Shown piece after piece: positions 1 through 9,271 of a DNA stretch of 64,000 bases. The stretch covers positions 1 to 64,000 of the forward strand of contig NZ_QWVS01000018.1 of the NCBI RefSeq assembly GCF_003570725.1, read 5' to 3'. A model generated the notes under the pieces. It was given only the letters and a program-made list of their open reading frames with translations. It was not told the origin of the DNA and searched no databases. Source of the DNA: Peribacillus asahii (GTDB lineage Bacteria > Bacillota > Bacilli > Bacillales > DSM-1321). The first letter of the stretch is position 1; every line of letters starts with the position of its first letter. The position numbers were made by a program, and so were the translations under genes.

Positions 1-210
1 GATAGCTTTTCACTACCTAACGTGTCGCACTCATGCAGAACAAGCCAGTCACGTGCATAAATTTGAAAGTCTATTAAAATTTTCCTAACTTAATAATTGT
101 TCACCAAAGGTGAGCCTGTAATGTATATCTAAACATTTCCTTCGTATTCCAAACGTATACTCCCTACACAGTTTGTACATGTTAAGAGAAAAACAAGGGA
201 GGGATTTCAG

Positions 211-1728
211 TTGGAGTGGATTTTTGGTCTATATCTATTTAATGCACTCTTTATGTTATTCATAGCAATTTGGGAAGTTCGTCGTCCTGCCAAGGCTTTG
301 AATTGGATAATAATCGTACTTGTTTGGCCTATCATTGGTTTCTGTCTATATCTTAGCATATCAAATCCCAAGATTATTCATCGGAAAAGATTGACCTCTT
401 CTCATAATGAGTCTGATAAATTACCTGATACATATAGTGATTCAGCATCGATAATCGCCGATGCTTTACGGCATTTCACTGTGCATGGGCTTCGAGTCGG
501 TAAAGTCCAAGTACTAAACAATGGAATAGCAAAATATGAACAACTCATCGAATCCCTACAAAAAGCCCAAAAAACCATTGATCTGGAATATTATATCTAT
601 CGGAATGACCAAATAGGTAATCGCATCACAGAACTGCTGATCGAAAAAGCAGTAAACGGAGTGCGGGTTCGTTTTATTAGAGATGGTTGGGGGAGTAAAA
701 AATTTCCGCGTCAAAAAATCCTTCAGATGATGGAAGCAGGGATAGAATGCCGGACAATATTTCCTTTACGCTTTCCATGGATTTTATCCAATTGGAATTA
801 TCGGGATCATTGTAAGATTGTCACGATTGACAGAAAGGAATCCTTTACTGGCGGTATGAACGTTGGGTATGAATATACAGGATTAAAGCCAGACGTAGGA
901 TTTTGGAGGGACACTCATTTGCAAATTATAGGGGAAGCAACAGGCGACTTGCAGACTATCTTCGACGTTCATTGGAATATCGCTGTACCAGAACGGATAA
1001 AGTCAAAAACAAAATCTGAGGCAACGAAAAAGGCCACTAAAATCCCAAAATATAAATCAAAGGGAATCAATCCAACCGGCAGCATAGATTTTTCAAGATG
1101 GTCTGCCGAATTAGGATCTGAGTTATGGCCTATAGAAGGTAAAACAGACAATACCCAAACAAAGACAGGAGAATTGCAAAAAGCATACATCCATACGTTG
1201 GAAGGAAACCCTGGAATTCCTACACCAGTTATTCGTCAAGCTTACTTTATATTTATAACACAAGCGACCAAAACCATTGATATAACAACGCCCTACTTTA
1301 TACCAGAAACAGATATTATTATGGCATTAAAGACAGCTGTGGCTCGTGGTGTACAGGTAAGATTACTTGTTCCTCGCCATATTGATCAAAAAATCGTGGG
1401 CTTTGCAAGTCGTACCTATTACGGGGAACTTATAGAAGCTGGGGTCCAAATCTACCAGTACGATAAAGGAATGTTACATGCGAAACTGATGATCATTGAT
1501 GAGGAAATTGCAGAAGTAGGCGCAGCAAACTATGATATGAGAAGTTTTCGCCTGAATTATGAAGTGTGTCAAGTCGTGTACAGTGCTGATGTGGCAAGGG
1601 AACTCACAGAGCAGTTCGAGAGGGATCTTACTGATTCTGTACCATTAAGAATTGAAGACTTGTTGCAACGATCCCTGACCGAGCGCATTGTTGAACAGGG
1701 TGCTCGCCTGCTTTCTCCGTTATTATAA
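211..1728 (+). CDS. cls: Cardiolipin synthase (phospholipase D superfamily)
   Basis: Membrane enzyme that joins two phosphatidylglycerol molecules into cardiolipin and glycerol. Two N-terminal membrane segments (about residues 4-21 and 31-51) precede two phospholipase D domains. Each carries an intact HxKx4D motif, H200-K202-D207 and H423-K425-D430, with following GG/GAxN residues. At 505 residues it is slightly longer than usual, because a Lys-rich linker (about 262-330) separates the two domains. The TTG start at 211 is chosen because a strong SD (aagggaggg, 195-203) lies just upstream. It is monocistronic and its family assignment is secure. Which cls paralogue it corresponds to is not certain. 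Confidence 0.93.
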   Translation: MEWIFGLYLFNALFMLFIAIWEVRRPAKALNWIIIVLVWPIIGFCLYLSISNPKIIHRKRLTSSHNESDKLPDTYSDSASIIADALRHFTVHGLRVGKVQVLNNGIAKYEQLIESLQKAQKTIDLEYYIYRNDQIGNRITELLIEKAVNGVRVRFIRDGWGSKKFPRQKILQMMEAGIECRTIFPLRFPWILSNWNYRDHCKIVTIDRKESFTGGMNVGYEYTGLKPDVGFWRDTHLQIIGEATGDLQTIFDVHWNIAVPERIKSKTKSEATKKATKIPKYKSKGINPTGSIDFSRWSAELGSELWPIEGKTDNTQTKTGELQKAYIHTLEGNPGIPTPVIRQAYFIFITQATKTIDITTPYFIPETDIIMALKTAVARGVQVRLLVPRHIDQKIVGFASRTYYGELIEAGVQIYQYDKGMLHAKLMIIDEEIAEVGAANYDMRSFRLNYEVCQVVYSADVARELTEQFERDLTDSVPLRIEDLLQRSLTERIVEQGARLLSPLL

Positions 1729-1905
1729 GTTGATGTATCCTGTTTTTATTGTTCTATCTTAAATCTAGATTTAAAAAATTTTTGTTTTTAAAATATTTCT
1801 TATTTACAACGGAAATTAATTAACAAAAAACGGTAATGCTAAAAAGGCAGCTCAAAGAGTTTGAATTCAAAAATATCTGTTACTTTTTAATTTAAATATT
1901 AAGGA

Positions 1906-2484
1906 ATGATAACAATAGATAATATATTTGGAATTTTTGAGGAAATACGTTTATTAGAGGATAAACTGTACCTTTTAGAATTAAATAATTGGCTAAAGAA
2001 TGAATTTTTAACTTGGGAATGGTGGATATTAGTTGGTTTTTTAGTTGTGCCTTGGATTATATGGTCTAAATTGGTTAAACGAGACATTATTTTAGAAATT
2101 TTGTTGTTTGGTACCATAATTATCATAACAACAACCTTATTAGATGTAGTTGGCTTACAATATAGGTTTTGGGATTATCCAATTGCATTCCTACCTATTA
2201 TTCCTCGGGCCTTGCCCTTTGATTTTTCAATGATACCTGTAGCTTACATGTTGTTATATCAATATTTTAGAACATGGAAACTTTTTATAATCGCACAAAT
2301 CACTATGGCACTCACATACGCCTTTATTGGTGAACCTTTTTCCGAGTGGGTCGAACTTGTTTATTATTTTGAGTGGAGATACAGTTATTCATTCATATAT
2401 TACATCATCGTTGGAATTGGAACTCGAGCTTTAATACTAAAACTAGCCTCTTTATCTAAAATTCAAGATCTTACAACTAAGTAA
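1906..2484 (+). CDS. CBO0543-type small integral membrane protein
   Basis: A 192-residue protein with about five hydrophobic helices and Trp-rich segments (TWEWWILVGF, PWIIWSKL near residues 36-55). This pattern fits the CBO0543 family of uncharacterised Bacilli/Clostridia membrane proteins. The SD before ATG 1906 is poor (aagg). The next gene, a YetF-type protein, follows closely, so the two may be cotranscribed. No catalytic motif is seen and function is unknown. A possible relative lies at 37255-37779. Confidence 0.75.
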   Translation: MITIDNIFGIFEEIRLLEDKLYLLELNNWLKNEFLTWEWWILVGFLVVPWIIWSKLVKRDIILEILLFGTIIIITTTLLDVVGLQYRFWDYPIAFLPIIPRALPFDFSMIPVAYMLLYQYFRTWKLFIIAQITMALTYAFIGEPFSEWVELVYYFEWRYSYSFIYYIIVGIGTRALILKLASLSKIQDLTTK

Positions 2485-2507
2485 AATTTAAATTGGAGGA
2501 AAAAACT

Positions 2508-3191
2508 TTGGAAGAAGTTAATATTGGTTTACTGACGATCAAAGTCATAGTAGGTTTTGCCACTTTATTTTTTATCATTATCATAACAGGCAGAACATCC
2601 ATCTATCAGTTAACCCCGTTTCACTTAGTTTTTGTGTTAGTACTTGGAGATTTTTTAGGAAATACCATTTATGAAGATAAGGTAGGGATTTTTCATTTTT
2701 TATATGCCATCGGATTGTGGACGTTTCTTATGTTGGGAATAGAGTTTATGACTCTAAAAAATAAATCGACACGTTCTCTCTTATTAGGCAATCCTAACAT
2801 AATCATTCGAGATGGTGTTATGGACAGAAAGTTACTTACAAAGAACAAATTGGATGTAAATCAAGTATTGAGTATACTCCGTCAAAATAATGTCTTTTCA
2901 GTTCGCGAAGTCAAATACGGTATATTGGAAGCTAATGGGCAATTCAGTTTATTATTAAAATCCAAGTATCAAAAACCAGACAAGCAAGATCTCAATCTTC
3001 CAGAAAGTCGAGTAGACCTCCCAACATCGTTAATTATAGATGGGGAAATTTTATGGGGTAATTTACATGAACTCGGATTTGATCAACAGTGGTTAGATAA
3101 CCAATTAACTACCAATGGATATGATAATGTAAAGCGTATACTCTACGCAGATTGGCGAGAGAGTGAAGGCATACATATAAGTCCTAAATAA
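2508..3191 (+). CDS. DUF421 / YetF-family membrane protein
   Basis: Membrane protein with three N-terminal helices (about residues 5-80) followed by a soluble DUF421/YetF-type domain containing the GNPNIIIRDG and SVREVKYGILE-like segments. In Bacillus such proteins (YetF, YrbG, YdfR group) are membrane-bound, several are spore-associated, and their biochemistry is unclear. An upstream in-frame TTG at 2493 overlaps the SD ggagg (2495-2499). The TTG at 2508 is correctly spaced and is preferred, giving 227 residues. It is probably cotranscribed with the preceding membrane-protein gene. Confidence 0.85.
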   Translation: MEEVNIGLLTIKVIVGFATLFFIIIITGRTSIYQLTPFHLVFVLVLGDFLGNTIYEDKVGIFHFLYAIGLWTFLMLGIEFMTLKNKSTRSLLLGNPNIIIRDGVMDRKLLTKNKLDVNQVLSILRQNNVFSVREVKYGILEANGQFSLLLKSKYQKPDKQDLNLPESRVDLPTSLIIDGEILWGNLHELGFDQQWLDNQLTTNGYDNVKRILYADWRESEGIHISPK

Positions 3192-3733
3192 AATTTGTTA
3201 GGATAAGAGCATATCAATTTTCTTGGTGAATATAATGTGGATTTAAAAATAAGATTCACCGTTTATAAAAAAGATGAACCAGAGAATCCGTTTTAAGAAT
3301 TTATCTGATAAGGTGTTTGTTACTCTTCGGTCTTCCACAATCGAGCGCGATTGTGGAATATGCTCCTCTGTTTCTTCTTCAAGGAGTGCATTAGTTGAAG
3401 AAGGATTGGCTACTGAAGAGGAAAAAGCCCCACTCAATTGAGAAGGGCTGAATAAATTATTACATTTGAATGTGTCTTCTTTCGTCCTCCGTTGTTTTAT
3501 ATTGCATTTAAAATCTTTAAGTCGAATTTTTTATAAATGTTATTTAGAGCCCTTTTTTATAAACTATTTCTTTCTATGTTAAGTATAATACGATTTAAAA
3601 AGAGTATTTGGTATAGCATGCATACGCTTCATGGGTGGGCAATGACTCTTGCCTATTTTTCTCATTTTATGTACCTATAAATAGTTAACTGAATAGAATG
3701 ATGAAAAAAATGGATTTATGAGAGGAGAATAAA
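3192..3733. other. 542-bp non-coding interval
   Basis: No convincing gene. The only ordered structure is a perfect 11-bp palindrome at 3333-3358. A 64-codon minus-strand ORF (3243-3437) runs through that palindrome and lacks a family signature and a good SD. The last 150 bp are AT-rich and should hold the promoter of the cupin gene. Confidence 0.6.
3333..3358. repeat. Perfect 11-bp inverted repeat
   Basis: TTCCACAATCG and CGATTGTGGAA are separated by AGCG. There is no T-run on either side, so this is not a classical terminator. It looks like a dispersed palindromic element or the relic of an insertion sequence. Confidence 0.6.
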
Positions 3734-4300
3734 ATGTACTACCAACCATGCTACCAATATCAGTGGCATAATTATATGGATACTAACTGGAATAATAATA
3801 AATGGGGCAATTACAACTGGACTAATCATCAGTACAATAATAGTTGGAACAATATCAATAGGAACTCTTATTATCGAAACAACCGATTGAATGATTATGG
3901 CTCAAGACCATTTGTAGTTGATATTGAGAAGGTTACAAAGAAAAATAATACTTTCCGCACTGCTTTATGGACAGGAAAGCATTTACAATTGACCTTGATG
4001 AGTATCGGTGTTGGTGAAGATATTGGTTTAGAAGTTCACCCACATCATGATCAATTTATCCGTATAGAGGAAGGTCAAGGATTAGTTCAAATGGGGGACA
4101 GAAAAGAAATACTAGATTTTCAACAAAACGCTTATGAAGACTTTGCGATATTTGTACCTGCAGGAAAATGGCATAACGTAACGAATACAGGGAATAAGCC
4201 ACTGAAGCTCTACTCTATTTATGCTCCACCTCAACATCCCTTTGGTACAGTTCATCAAACAAAAGCAATTGCTATGGCTGCTGAAGAAAACCACTATTAA
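3734..4300 (+). CDS. Cupin protein with Asn/Trp/Tyr-rich N-terminus, probable spore-coat protein
   Basis: Residues 1-50 are extremely rich in Asn, Trp and Tyr, a composition typical of spore surface proteins. Residues 75-170 form a single cupin barrel with the metal-binding pattern H102-P-H104-H105, E112 and H147. The cupin part resembles mannose-6-phosphate isomerase-like cupins. Location in the spore coat is inferred from composition and the spore-rich neighbourhood. No signal peptide is visible. SD gaggag lies 7 bp before the ATG, and the gene is followed by a hairpin terminator. Confidence 0.8.
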   Translation: MYYQPCYQYQWHNYMDTNWNNNKWGNYNWTNHQYNNSWNNINRNSYYRNNRLNDYGSRPFVVDIEKVTKKNNTFRTALWTGKHLQLTLMSIGVGEDIGLEVHPHHDQFIRIEEGQGLVQMGDRKEILDFQQNAYEDFAIFVPAGKWHNVTNTGNKPLKLYSIYAPPQHPFGTVHQTKAIAMAAEENHY

Positions 4301-4348
4301 TAATTATTTGATGGAAGATTCTATTGGTTAATTATATATCGTTAAAGA

Positions 4349-4379
4349 AAGCTGTCTATTTTTATAGGTGGCTTTTTTT
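4349..4379 (+). terminator. Rho-independent terminator after cupin gene
   Basis: An 11-bp stem (AAGCTGTCTAT with TTATAGGTGGCTT, three G-T pairs) is followed by seven T residues. Confidence 0.75.
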
Positions 4380-4524
4380 ATTGATAAATAGCCGAAAGTT
4401 GTTGATAAATTACAGGAAAGCATTGATAAATATTCATACAGGGAAAGGGTTGTCTTTAGCTTAACTTTTTGGTCCTTTGAGATATATGTTAAAATAAAGA
4501 AAACTGCGGAATAGGTTGGTTAGA

Positions 4525-5037
4525 ATGATTTATATCGGAGTAACAGGTTGGGGGGACCATCATTCTTTGTATCGTTATGGCGTGTCCCAACGTGATAAGT
4601 TAAAAGAGTATGGTGCACACTTTCCAATTGTGGAAGTGGATGCGTCTTTTTATGCTGTTCAACCGAAGCGAAATAGTGAAAAGTGGGTGAGTGAGACACC
4701 TGCTAATTTTCAATTTGTCGTAAAAGCATATCAAGGCATGACAGGACATCAGCGTGGAGAGATTCCGTTTTCAAATAAGAAAGAGATGTTTATGGCTTTC
4801 CGTGATTCAATCGAACCTTTTCAGAGAGCTGGTAAACTGGCTATGGTACTTTTTCAGTTCCCGCCTTGGTTTGATTGTACACGTCAGCATGTAGACTATC
4901 TTCGTTTCTGTAAAGCGGAAATGGGTGACATTCCAGTTGCGCTAGAATTTCGACATCAAAGCTGGTATTCCACTGTCTTTAGGGAGCAAACCTTGCAATT
5001 TATTAAAAATGAAAAATGGATTCATACTGTATGTGAT
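4525..5037 (+). pseudogene. yunF: DUF72 (YecE-like) protein, 5' half, interrupted by the mobile element
   Basis: Encodes the first 171 codons of a DUF72 protein, beginning MIYIGVTGWGDH. After the codons for V-C-D the frame enters the mobile element and stops two codons later (stop 5044-5046). The 3' half lies at 15514-15846 in the same orientation. Joining 5037 to 15514 restores one 281-residue frame (...TVCD-EPQAGAG...), close to the usual DUF72 length. ATG 4525 is preferred over the TTG nine bases earlier because it gives the canonical N-terminus. DUF72 function is not established. The gene is inactivated unless the element excises. Confidence 0.92.
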
Positions 5038-5120
5038 TTATATTAGGATATCTTGGTGTTATACATAATTAATACTATATCAGGTGGTTAAAAGGTTTAT
5101 ATATCAATATTTTAGGGGGT

Positions 5121-5149
5121 AGACTATTTCACACGAATAGTCTTTTTTT
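5121..5149 (+). terminator. Terminator just inside the left end of the element
   Basis: Perfect 8-bp stem AGACTATT/AATAGTCT, loop TCACACG, then a run of seven T. No element gene lies upstream, so it would stop transcription entering from the broken yunF gene. This insulating role is inferred. Confidence 0.8.
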
Positions 5150-5219
5150 GTGTGGAAATTATTTCACCTATAGGTTAATATAATATGAATAAAGTATTAA
5201 GACTATTTACTTATTAGTT

Positions 5220-5282
5220 TTAGGGGGACAGAGTCCCGTAGCGGGTAGCGGTGACTGGGTTACTATAGTTAGGGGGATTAAA
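5220..5282 (+). promoter_or_regulatory. Structured leader before the recombinase operon
   Basis: Contains a 5-bp hairpin GGGAC-AGA-GTCCC (5225-5237), a tandem 7-mer GTAGCGG x2 (5238-5251), a wobble-paired hairpin GTGAC-TGG-GTTAC (5251-5263) and two TTAGGGGG octamers (5220 and 5269). A third octamer is at 5112. The 5269 copy also serves as the SD of the first recombinase. A TATAAT -10-like box is at 5179-5184. These could be recombinase arm sites or a translational control structure. Confidence 0.45.
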
Positions 5283-6602
5283 GTGAATTATGAATTTGTA
5301 GTAAAACAAAAGAAGATAAAGGAAATGAGGGAAGGTAAACTAATTACAAGTGAAAAAACATTTCTCTGTGTGAAAGATAAGGAAACAGGATTACTTTACC
5401 CCCATCCATTATCTAATTTTATTAAAAATGAACTGGAAAGAAAATCTTTAGCCCCTACGACTCAGAAAAACTATGCAGAAGAAATAAAAAAGTTCTTACA
5501 TTTTATTTTGGAGTGTATAGAGAATGAGGATGAAATATTCCTGCATTTAGAGGAGGAAGGGATACCAGGATTAGAATTACAACATGGTGCAAATTATATC
5601 TCATTCTTGACTCATCGGGTTAAATTGGGGCAACTTCAACCTACACAGGTGTATCGGACTGAACGTATTCTTGTAAGACTTTATCGATGGCTAAATGAAC
5701 AAAAGATAACTAAAGAGACTGTGAAGTATAGGGAAGACATAAGAAATATAAATGGTGCAAGGGTACTTACAACCATTTCACCTTTTGATAACCTTGAACT
5801 GGGTACAGAATATCCCAATAGAAGGGAAAGCACACAGAGAATTAAAGACAGGAGACTACATGATTTTGGTAATGGTAGATTAGACTTGGTAAATCTTTTT
5901 ATAAGGGTTGCGGAATTAGAAGCATCTGATATTGCATTAGGAGTAGCCTTTCAATGCTATGGAGGGTTACGAAGGGGAGAAGTGGTAAATCTATTGCGTA
6001 GCAGTGTTAAAGAGCCAAATAAGAATGGCTCAGGAGACTTTACAATTAACATACAGGACAATTGGAGAATCCTTTTTCCGAGCAAGGAGCTTATGGTGTC
6101 CGAACAAGTAAAGAAAGAAAGAATCCAAGCAATATTTAAAGTTCCTATTGTCTTAGAGTTGTATGAGAAACATAAGGAAAATTTATTACGATTAGAAAGA
6201 AAAGGAAAGATAAAAAATAAACATGCCCTGTTTTGTTCTATTCATACTGGAAGACCAATTACAGGAATGGCGTACTGGGAACGGTTTACTAAAGTGAAAA
6301 ATAAATTCTTAGATATTCTTCTTGAGACTAACGAAAAGGATTACCAGTTTTTGACCTCAAAATCTTGGTCTACGCATATAGGAAGGGGGATTTATACTAA
6401 TATGCTTGTGTTCTTACTTGGGTGGTCTGCGAGTGAAGTGGCTATTGCAAGAGGAGATAGTAATATTCAATCAGCACAAAGCTATATTGAAGAGCAAAAT
6501 GTTAAGAAGCAAACCGAGGAAGCTATAGAAATTTTATCCAGAGCAACAATTCAAGCTGGTAATAAAAAATATATGAAAATCGAAGATTTAAGGAGCTTTT
6601 AA
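5283..6602 (+). CDS. Tyrosine recombinase 1 (TnpA-like)
   Basis: A 439-residue integrase of the phage/lambda tyrosine-recombinase superfamily. An N-terminal SAM-like core-binding domain (about 45-150) precedes the catalytic domain. Visible catalytic residues are R230 in GGLRRGEV, H365-x-x-R368 in THIGRG and the nucleophile Y401 in SAQSYI, with R390 in the position often occupied by H/W. The GTG start at 5283 has a strong SD (aggggg). Its stop abuts the ATG of the next recombinase with no gap, which indicates translational coupling. By analogy to Tn554 TnpA it should catalyse strand exchange at the yunF site. Confidence 0.88.
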   Translation: MNYEFVVKQKKIKEMREGKLITSEKTFLCVKDKETGLLYPHPLSNFIKNELERKSLAPTTQKNYAEEIKKFLHFILECIENEDEIFLHLEEEGIPGLELQHGANYISFLTHRVKLGQLQPTQVYRTERILVRLYRWLNEQKITKETVKYREDIRNINGARVLTTISPFDNLELGTEYPNRRESTQRIKDRRLHDFGNGRLDLVNLFIRVAELEASDIALGVAFQCYGGLRRGEVVNLLRSSVKEPNKNGSGDFTINIQDNWRILFPSKELMVSEQVKKERIQAIFKVPIVLELYEKHKENLLRLERKGKIKNKHALFCSIHTGRPITGMAYWERFTKVKNKFLDILLETNEKDYQFLTSKSWSTHIGRGIYTNMLVFLLGWSASEVAIARGDSNIQSAQSYIEEQNVKKQTEEAIEILSRATIQAGNKKYMKIEDLRSF

Positions 6603-9260
6603 ATGGAAGGCTATGAATCATTTTTTCAAGTCTATATTAAATACAAGGATTATGGGCTGACAGGGGGAAAAATTAAGAGGCTAATAGAAAGTAAAGAACT
6701 TGAAGAAAAGGTAGTAGGTAATCGAATTTATATTTCTGTTCAATCTTTGGATAAGTATGTTCAAAAAGTAGATACAATACGTAGGGATTATATGACTGTA
6801 GAAGAATTTAGATTTAATCTTACAGAAAATGCTCGATACAATCTTTCTGTAATTAAACAATTCGGTGAAGATACTTGTCTCGAATTATTAATAATGGACA
6901 TTCCCATAACTCAAAGTGAGAAATACTTTATCAAGAAAAGTAGTTATGAGCTATTTTTGCAAGAATATATTTCAATTCAGAATGCCTATCAGGAACTTAA
7001 GATGCACAAAGATATTTGGGCATTTAAGGAAAGGCTAAAGCATCAAGGGATAATCGTTTTTCAACTTAATAATCGTTATGAGTGCCAGTTTGTTAAGAAA
7101 AAAGATATAGAACAGTTCCAGGAAAAGATAAGTTTAATTGAAGCAAGGGAAGCGTTAGGGATAATAGAGAAAAACTTGAGTAAAGCAATTAAACTATATG
7201 GGATTGAAAGTTTTTGGGGAGAAAAGGCGAGACGTTATATTACAAAACGTGATTTTGAGTTTTTAGTAGATTTACAGCAAAAAAAACTTAATGAATTAGA
7301 AGAAACCACTTATACAGGGGAAGAGGTAGCTAATCTTTATAAAGAGAAGATAGGCGGTCAAAAAATACTCGATGATGCCCTTAAAAAGTGTGTGATTGCT
7401 GGTGAAATCCATCCAATTATGCGGAAAGGTAAATATCAGAGTAAGAGTACCGTTTATTCTAAAGTGGCGGTCGATGAATATATTGACCGATTAAGAAAAG
7501 ATAAAGAAGTATCGAGGTTATGTGATACAGCAGACACTTCAGACTATTATCTGCTTTTACATCCTATTCTTGAAATTGATGATGTTCATTTTTCTAAAAA
7601 GGCATCATTAACAGAAGAGCTTTGGTTTCGATATGCTCAACGGAAACTTAAAAATATGCAGGGCAACAGAGACACAGCCCTAAGTAGATTGTCTGGTTTT
7701 AGATACTCTACAAAAATATTAGTAGAATTGACAGAAACAAAAGAAATATATGGGTTTTCAGCAAATGAGCTAAATTTGCGATTGTTCAATAAGAATGTAC
7801 CGATAAAGTATCAAACAGAGATTTTTTCGTTTTTGTATAACATTAAACAAACAGTTGAACAAAAAGGTGGAAAAAGATTATTTGAACTATCCAAACTAAA
7901 TTTTAAATACAACCAAAACCAATCTAACAATAGAAAGGAAAAAGAAGTTTATTCGGTTGATGAATATTTATCTCTATACCGTTACGTAAGTGACTATCAA
8001 AACCATAAGAAATTAGCGATAGATGATGTGAAGAATGCGTTAAATAACAAGAAAGGTTATAACAAATATGATTCTACTTGGTTGTATGTATTATTGCATA
8101 TAAACAATGGTTGGAGAAAAAGCTCCGTTGTGGAGTTCCCAAGGTTTCATCATGTTCTTTTTGATAAATTAAACTTGAATTCTATTGAATCATTAGAAAA
8201 TATACAACTGACATACAGTGAAGCAGAACAAATCGTCAGATTCTATCAAACACAATGGTTTCAACATAACAAGAACAAGGAAAAAGCGACTTTCCATTGT
8301 TCAAGTGTACTTACTTTACCAATGGCTTACGCCATTTTAATCTGTGAGTTTAGATGTAGACAGTTACACCTTCATGCAGAGAATCTGATTCATTTTTATA
8401 ATACAAGAAACCAGGTTAGCCCTCGTATTCATGATGTGTTCTTTAAGAACTATAATGATGATTTTAAGTTTGAATCAAGAAAAATGAATAGAACTGTTTT
8501 AACTTATACAAGTTCGGTAATTGAATCTGTCTTAGATGGAGACCCTATACAAATCGCTCAACATTTAAGAGGTCATGTAGGTAGTGAAACTACTAACATT
8601 TATATTCAACTTCCTCAAGAGCATTTAGATTTCATCACTGAACAGCTTTTTGATACAGGGTACTTCGGATATGTCTATAATCAAGTCAATCACTTATTAA
8701 TCGGTAAGAATCCTGTCCATAGGATAGAGCAAACAACAACTTCAATAGAACTGAGAGAGCTACTTGGAGATGTTATAAAATTAGAAGACATGACTGCCTA
8801 TCTAAAGTATTTATCGCAAGAAAGAGAAGATTTAGGTAAATACCTGGGAGAAATGTCTAAAGAAGAGTTAAAGAATAGATTAAATCTAATCAACTTGGGG
8901 CTTTCTCCTGCCAAAGAAGAAACGTATCAATGTCTCTTTGCCAGTTGTATCTCTAATCAAATAGAGTGTAATAAGTGTCCGTTTTCTATCCCACATTTCT
9001 ATACACTTAGCATAATTGGTAAGAGAATAAAACGTACTCTCAGCAGATATAAGAACATAGTAGATAATCCAGATACTCCAGTAGGAGAGAAAAACAAACT
9101 CTATAATTTATTGCTTATGGATTATCAGAGCATTCTGGAAGCTAAACAAAAGTTTGGAACAGAGATTGTCGAAATGATGATTGATAATGAACTAAATGAA
9201 CTCGTAGAAGACTTAGAGGAACAGCCAGACCCACAAGCAGACTTACAATATATAGATTAA
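6603..9260 (+). CDS. Tyrosine recombinase 2, large (TnpB-like)
   Basis: An 885-residue protein. About 440 N-terminal residues of repeated helical, winged-helix-like segments precede a divergent tyrosine-recombinase domain. R505 lies in NNGWRKSS. R630 occupies the HxxR region, where the usual His is absent. H658 lies in HLRGH, and Y667 in TTNIYI is the nucleophile. A C-terminal cysteine cluster (C777, C782, C789, C792) may bind zinc. The length is well above the Tn554 TnpB size of roughly 630 residues. The SD aagga overlaps the end of the preceding gene. Assignment as the second recombinase rests on the catalytic boxes and the gene order. Confidence 0.85.
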   Translation: MEGYESFFQVYIKYKDYGLTGGKIKRLIESKELEEKVVGNRIYISVQSLDKYVQKVDTIRRDYMTVEEFRFNLTENARYNLSVIKQFGEDTCLELLIMDIPITQSEKYFIKKSSYELFLQEYISIQNAYQELKMHKDIWAFKERLKHQGIIVFQLNNRYECQFVKKKDIEQFQEKISLIEAREALGIIEKNLSKAIKLYGIESFWGEKARRYITKRDFEFLVDLQQKKLNELEETTYTGEEVANLYKEKIGGQKILDDALKKCVIAGEIHPIMRKGKYQSKSTVYSKVAVDEYIDRLRKDKEVSRLCDTADTSDYYLLLHPILEIDDVHFSKKASLTEELWFRYAQRKLKNMQGNRDTALSRLSGFRYSTKILVELTETKEIYGFSANELNLRLFNKNVPIKYQTEIFSFLYNIKQTVEQKGGKRLFELSKLNFKYNQNQSNNRKEKEVYSVDEYLSLYRYVSDYQNHKKLAIDDVKNALNNKKGYNKYDSTWLYVLLHINNGWRKSSVVEFPRFHHVLFDKLNLNSIESLENIQLTYSEAEQIVRFYQTQWFQHNKNKEKATFHCSSVLTLPMAYAILICEFRCRQLHLHAENLIHFYNTRNQVSPRIHDVFFKNYNDDFKFESRKMNRTVLTYTSSVIESVLDGDPIQIAQHLRGHVGSETTNIYIQLPQEHLDFITEQLFDTGYFGYVYNQVNHLLIGKNPVHRIEQTTTSIELRELLGDVIKLEDMTAYLKYLSQEREDLGKYLGEMSKEELKNRLNLINLGLSPAKEETYQCLFASCISNQIECNKCPFSIPHFYTLSIIGKRIKRTLSRYKNIVDNPDTPVGEKNKLYNLLLMDYQSILEAKQKFGTEIVEMMIDNELNELVEDLEEQPDPQADLQYID

Positions 9261-9271
9261 GAGGGAAGTAT

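Noticed and set aside
3243-3437. 64-codon minus-strand ORF
   Set aside because: Runs through the perfect palindrome at 3333-3358, has no SD and no family signature; likely a by-product of the repeat.
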